Part shown: positions 61,591 through 64,000 of the stretch, one piece after another | Numbering within the stretch: the first letter of the stretch is position 1 | How the letters are laid out: every line of letters starts with the position of its first letter | Source: Chionis minor | Lineage: Eukaryota; Chordata; Aves; Charadriiformes; Chionididae | Direction of reading: 5' to 3' | Assembly: GCA_013398295.1 (NCBI GenBank) | Contig: VZSF01006852.1 | Coordinates: forward strand, 632,401 to 696,400 | DNA: 64,000 bases | Notes under the pieces: model-generated | Told to the model about the DNA's origin: nothing | Database searches by the model: none | The model's input: only the letters and a program-made list of their open reading frames with translations | Position numbers and translations under genes: made by a program

Positions 61591-64000
61591 TGATATCCAT
61601 CTCCTGTTACAGAAACCGACAGACCTAACAGATTGCTGTGTTTGTTTATAGTTAATTTGTGCAGTTCTTTGAAAAGCAGCTGTTTGACCATTTGGTTTTC
61701 TTGAACTTTCAATGTTGTGCACAGAGCAAAAAATGCACTATCAATTTGAACTAATAAAAGTGGTTATCTGAAAGCTTTGAAAGAATTTAAAGAACCAACC
61801 CCACATTTCAAAGCAATTACAGGACTGAGGCTAGATTTATAGGGTGTCTAACAGGTGAAGGAGCTCAGGACTGGACTTGAGAAATACTGAACATGCCACC
61901 AAAATCACATTATCTTCCAGCAGATTTTCTCACTTTAAAGTAACAGGGACCAAGCCTGCACTGCTCTGCAAAATAAACATGTGACAACAAATCACAAGCT
62001 GAAAGCAAAAGTTCAGCTGAAAGGAAGTTTTAATTGGTATCATTGGCCATGTGGAAGTACGGACCCCAATATATGAGTGCTTCAAACAACAGATAGCTAA
62101 ATATGAAGACTTTAATGAGCATGCAACAGAAAATAAAAAAAAAAATGTATGAGTGTTAGTTTCTGCAAGGCAAATGAAGACATTAATGGCCTTAAAATAG
62201 AACCTAAAAATTAACTGGGGCAGCAAAAAAATATTTTTTTCTTCTGAAGAAACAAAACCTCCTCACTATCCCACTTGCCTGGATTCAAGATGCACATTTT
62301 TGCCCTTTAAGGCCATTTCCTTTTTTAAGCCTTATTGCTTGGTGTTGCCATGGCTACCAATCATGAACTGAAATCGCTGTGTAATATAGTTTATTTCCAG
62401 CCATAATTGTGCTGAGGCTGTAGCAGTCAGTTTTGAGCAATTAAAGGAGACAGGCTCTAAGGTGGACTTGACAAAAGCCTCTAACCCTATGGGTGGTAAA
62501 ACTGGCTCGGATTTACGGGCTGCTTGTTTTTAGCTCACAAGATGCAGTAGTAAATATAGTGTCATTACAAATGTAACCTAATGGGTAGTAAGTCTCATTA
62601 GAAATGTCATCAGTTCGTGGAGATAAATTCGCTACTTGTGAAGACAACAGGTAGAGAGGCAACGTCCATCCCTTAAATACTGTGCCCCCTCATCCCCAGG
62701 GGGATTAACTCCTCTGCTTTCTATTTTCCCAAATCCTTCTTTGACTGGAACAGAGTATCTTCTGCTTCCCCAAATATTAAATCTAACCTGCACAAACAAG
62801 TTATGCCTTTCCCAGTGAATGGTACCAGGGCAATGGGAAACCTAAAAACAATAGTAACCAGCGCCCTGGCAGACAAGTAATTTCAGTGCTTGAAGGAGGC
62901 AGAACTTTATTTTCAATTGCAATTTTTTCACATTACACAGGTCTAAGTTACATAATTTTTTTTTCTAGTATATTGTTTGCAGTGGTGTAAGTAGGACCAA
63001 GTTCAATTTCAAAGGGCGAAGATATTCTTACTTGGTGCTGCCCTGTGATTTGAAAGACCATCATAATTTTCTTGTTTGCCTTTGTTTTGGTGCTAACAGT
63101 TCTATGCAAAAAGCTTCACAGCATATCCCCTTGTGCTCTGCTCCGAAGATAAGCATAGTCAGACTGAAATAAGTCTGCCCTAGGACAACAGTGAGTCAGT
63201 GATGTTTCTTCTGGGTAAGAAGTAAGTTAAGGTCCCACCATAACCTCAACACAGTGGATGATGCTGCCCTCTGAGTGTGATAAAATGCACAGGAGCATTG
63301 CCTGTTTAAACAGGCAGCGTGCTACCTGCCTGGCAGAGGACAGATGTGGGTGTCGTGCACTGACTCCTGCTCAGCTGATCGCATTCTAGAGCCTTCTTCT
63401 AGTGTCTGTAGTGCCTATAGCATCAGTCTCTCTTTCCTGGGGTCACTGTGTCCTACTGCAGAGTAGCTATGGTTCAGTAGAGGAGAAATAGCCTCTGTTT
63501 GAGACCTGTTTCTCTTCAGAGAGCTGTTGTACAGCAGGAGGAGATAATGGTTGTAAGAAACAGGAAGATCATAAGCTGAAAATTAGATTAATTTTCACTT
63601 TTTCTCATGGTTTTATTGTTTTTTTCCAGTGCTCACATTTGTGTCTGATAGAGTTTTTGCAGTTGATTAAAGAGATTTTTCTCTCCAGTATACGTCATGG
63701 CAAACAGAAAAGCTAACTCACGGAAATAGCTAGACCCAGACTGCTCTCACTAAAGTACCTGTGAGTAATCTGACTGTGAGGAACTGATTTAAAAAGGGAG
63801 TCAGATTCACACTGTATAAATGAGGTGAACGCCAACTTGGGGATTTCCAAGCCCCAGTGAGCTAAATTTCAGTACCACTTACCAACTATTTGATTTGATT
63901 CACTGACATTATTTTGGCTGTGACTTGAGCTTTGTGTTGGAGTCTGTGGTTTGAAAGGTGTTGCTAGTGTTACTTTGTTGGCATTAGGAAGCAGGACCAG
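61591..64000. other. Unique non-coding stretch, possible conserved element
   Basis: About 2.4 kb without a recognised gene. The open frame at 61930-62226 (minus) runs through an A-rich tract and looks like chance. The part at 62300-62650 is less AT-biased and contains an X-box-like site next to a CCAAT box, so it is the most plausible regulatory island in the window. Confidence 0.45.
62344..62361. promoter_or_regulatory. RFX X-box-like site followed by CCAAT
   Basis: GTTGCCATGGCTAC (62344-62357) differs at one position from the symmetrical X-box GTTGCCATGGCAAC bound by RFX factors. CCAAT follows directly (62357-62361). This is a motif match by eye only, with no promoter or first exon recognised beside it. 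Confidence 0.35.

Overview
The window reads as vertebrate, almost certainly avian, non-coding DNA: AT-rich, poor in CpG, with no convincing host exon, rRNA, tRNA, CRISPR array, operon or prokaryotic signal. The lineage call rests on CR1 LINE copies ending in the ATTCTATG octamer repeat and on one solo LTR of the class III (ERVL-type) family I know from birds, especially Neoaves. No species can be named from this window.

Layout. A 5'-truncated CR1 with a still-open reverse transcriptase (RT) frame lies at 298-1460 (minus). A longer, decayed CR1 lies at 7425-9144 (plus). A short CR1 tail at 10323-10463 (minus) is followed by the solo LTR at 11071-11697 (minus). Further CR1 copies lie at 21572-22126, 26950-27640 and 31287-31490 (all minus) and at 50410-51490, 51770-51834 and 57435-57816 (all plus). 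Much older CR1/L3-like relics lie at 30735-31020 and 45650-45785 (minus) and at 60540-61590 (plus). The last of these is interrupted by a younger CR1 tail in the opposite orientation (61144-61231), so the order of insertion can be read. Weak CR1-tail traces occur near 13983, 17601, 20868 and 48526.

Between the repeats the sequence holds AT-rich unique DNA, a few homopolymers and short microsatellites, and some striking small structures: a perfect 28-bp palindrome at 52860-52887, a 10-bp-stem hairpin at 41301-41324 and a 15-bp-period repeat at 12209-12260. One unresolved base (N) sits at 24400 beside a 30-T run.

No genes act together here. The only protein-coding signal is retrotransposon RT in various states of decay. 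I see no evidence for an undescribed biological system. The stretch is best read as intergenic or intronic DNA, with repeat history as its main content and some possible regulatory islands, of which 62.30-62.65 kb is the best candidate.
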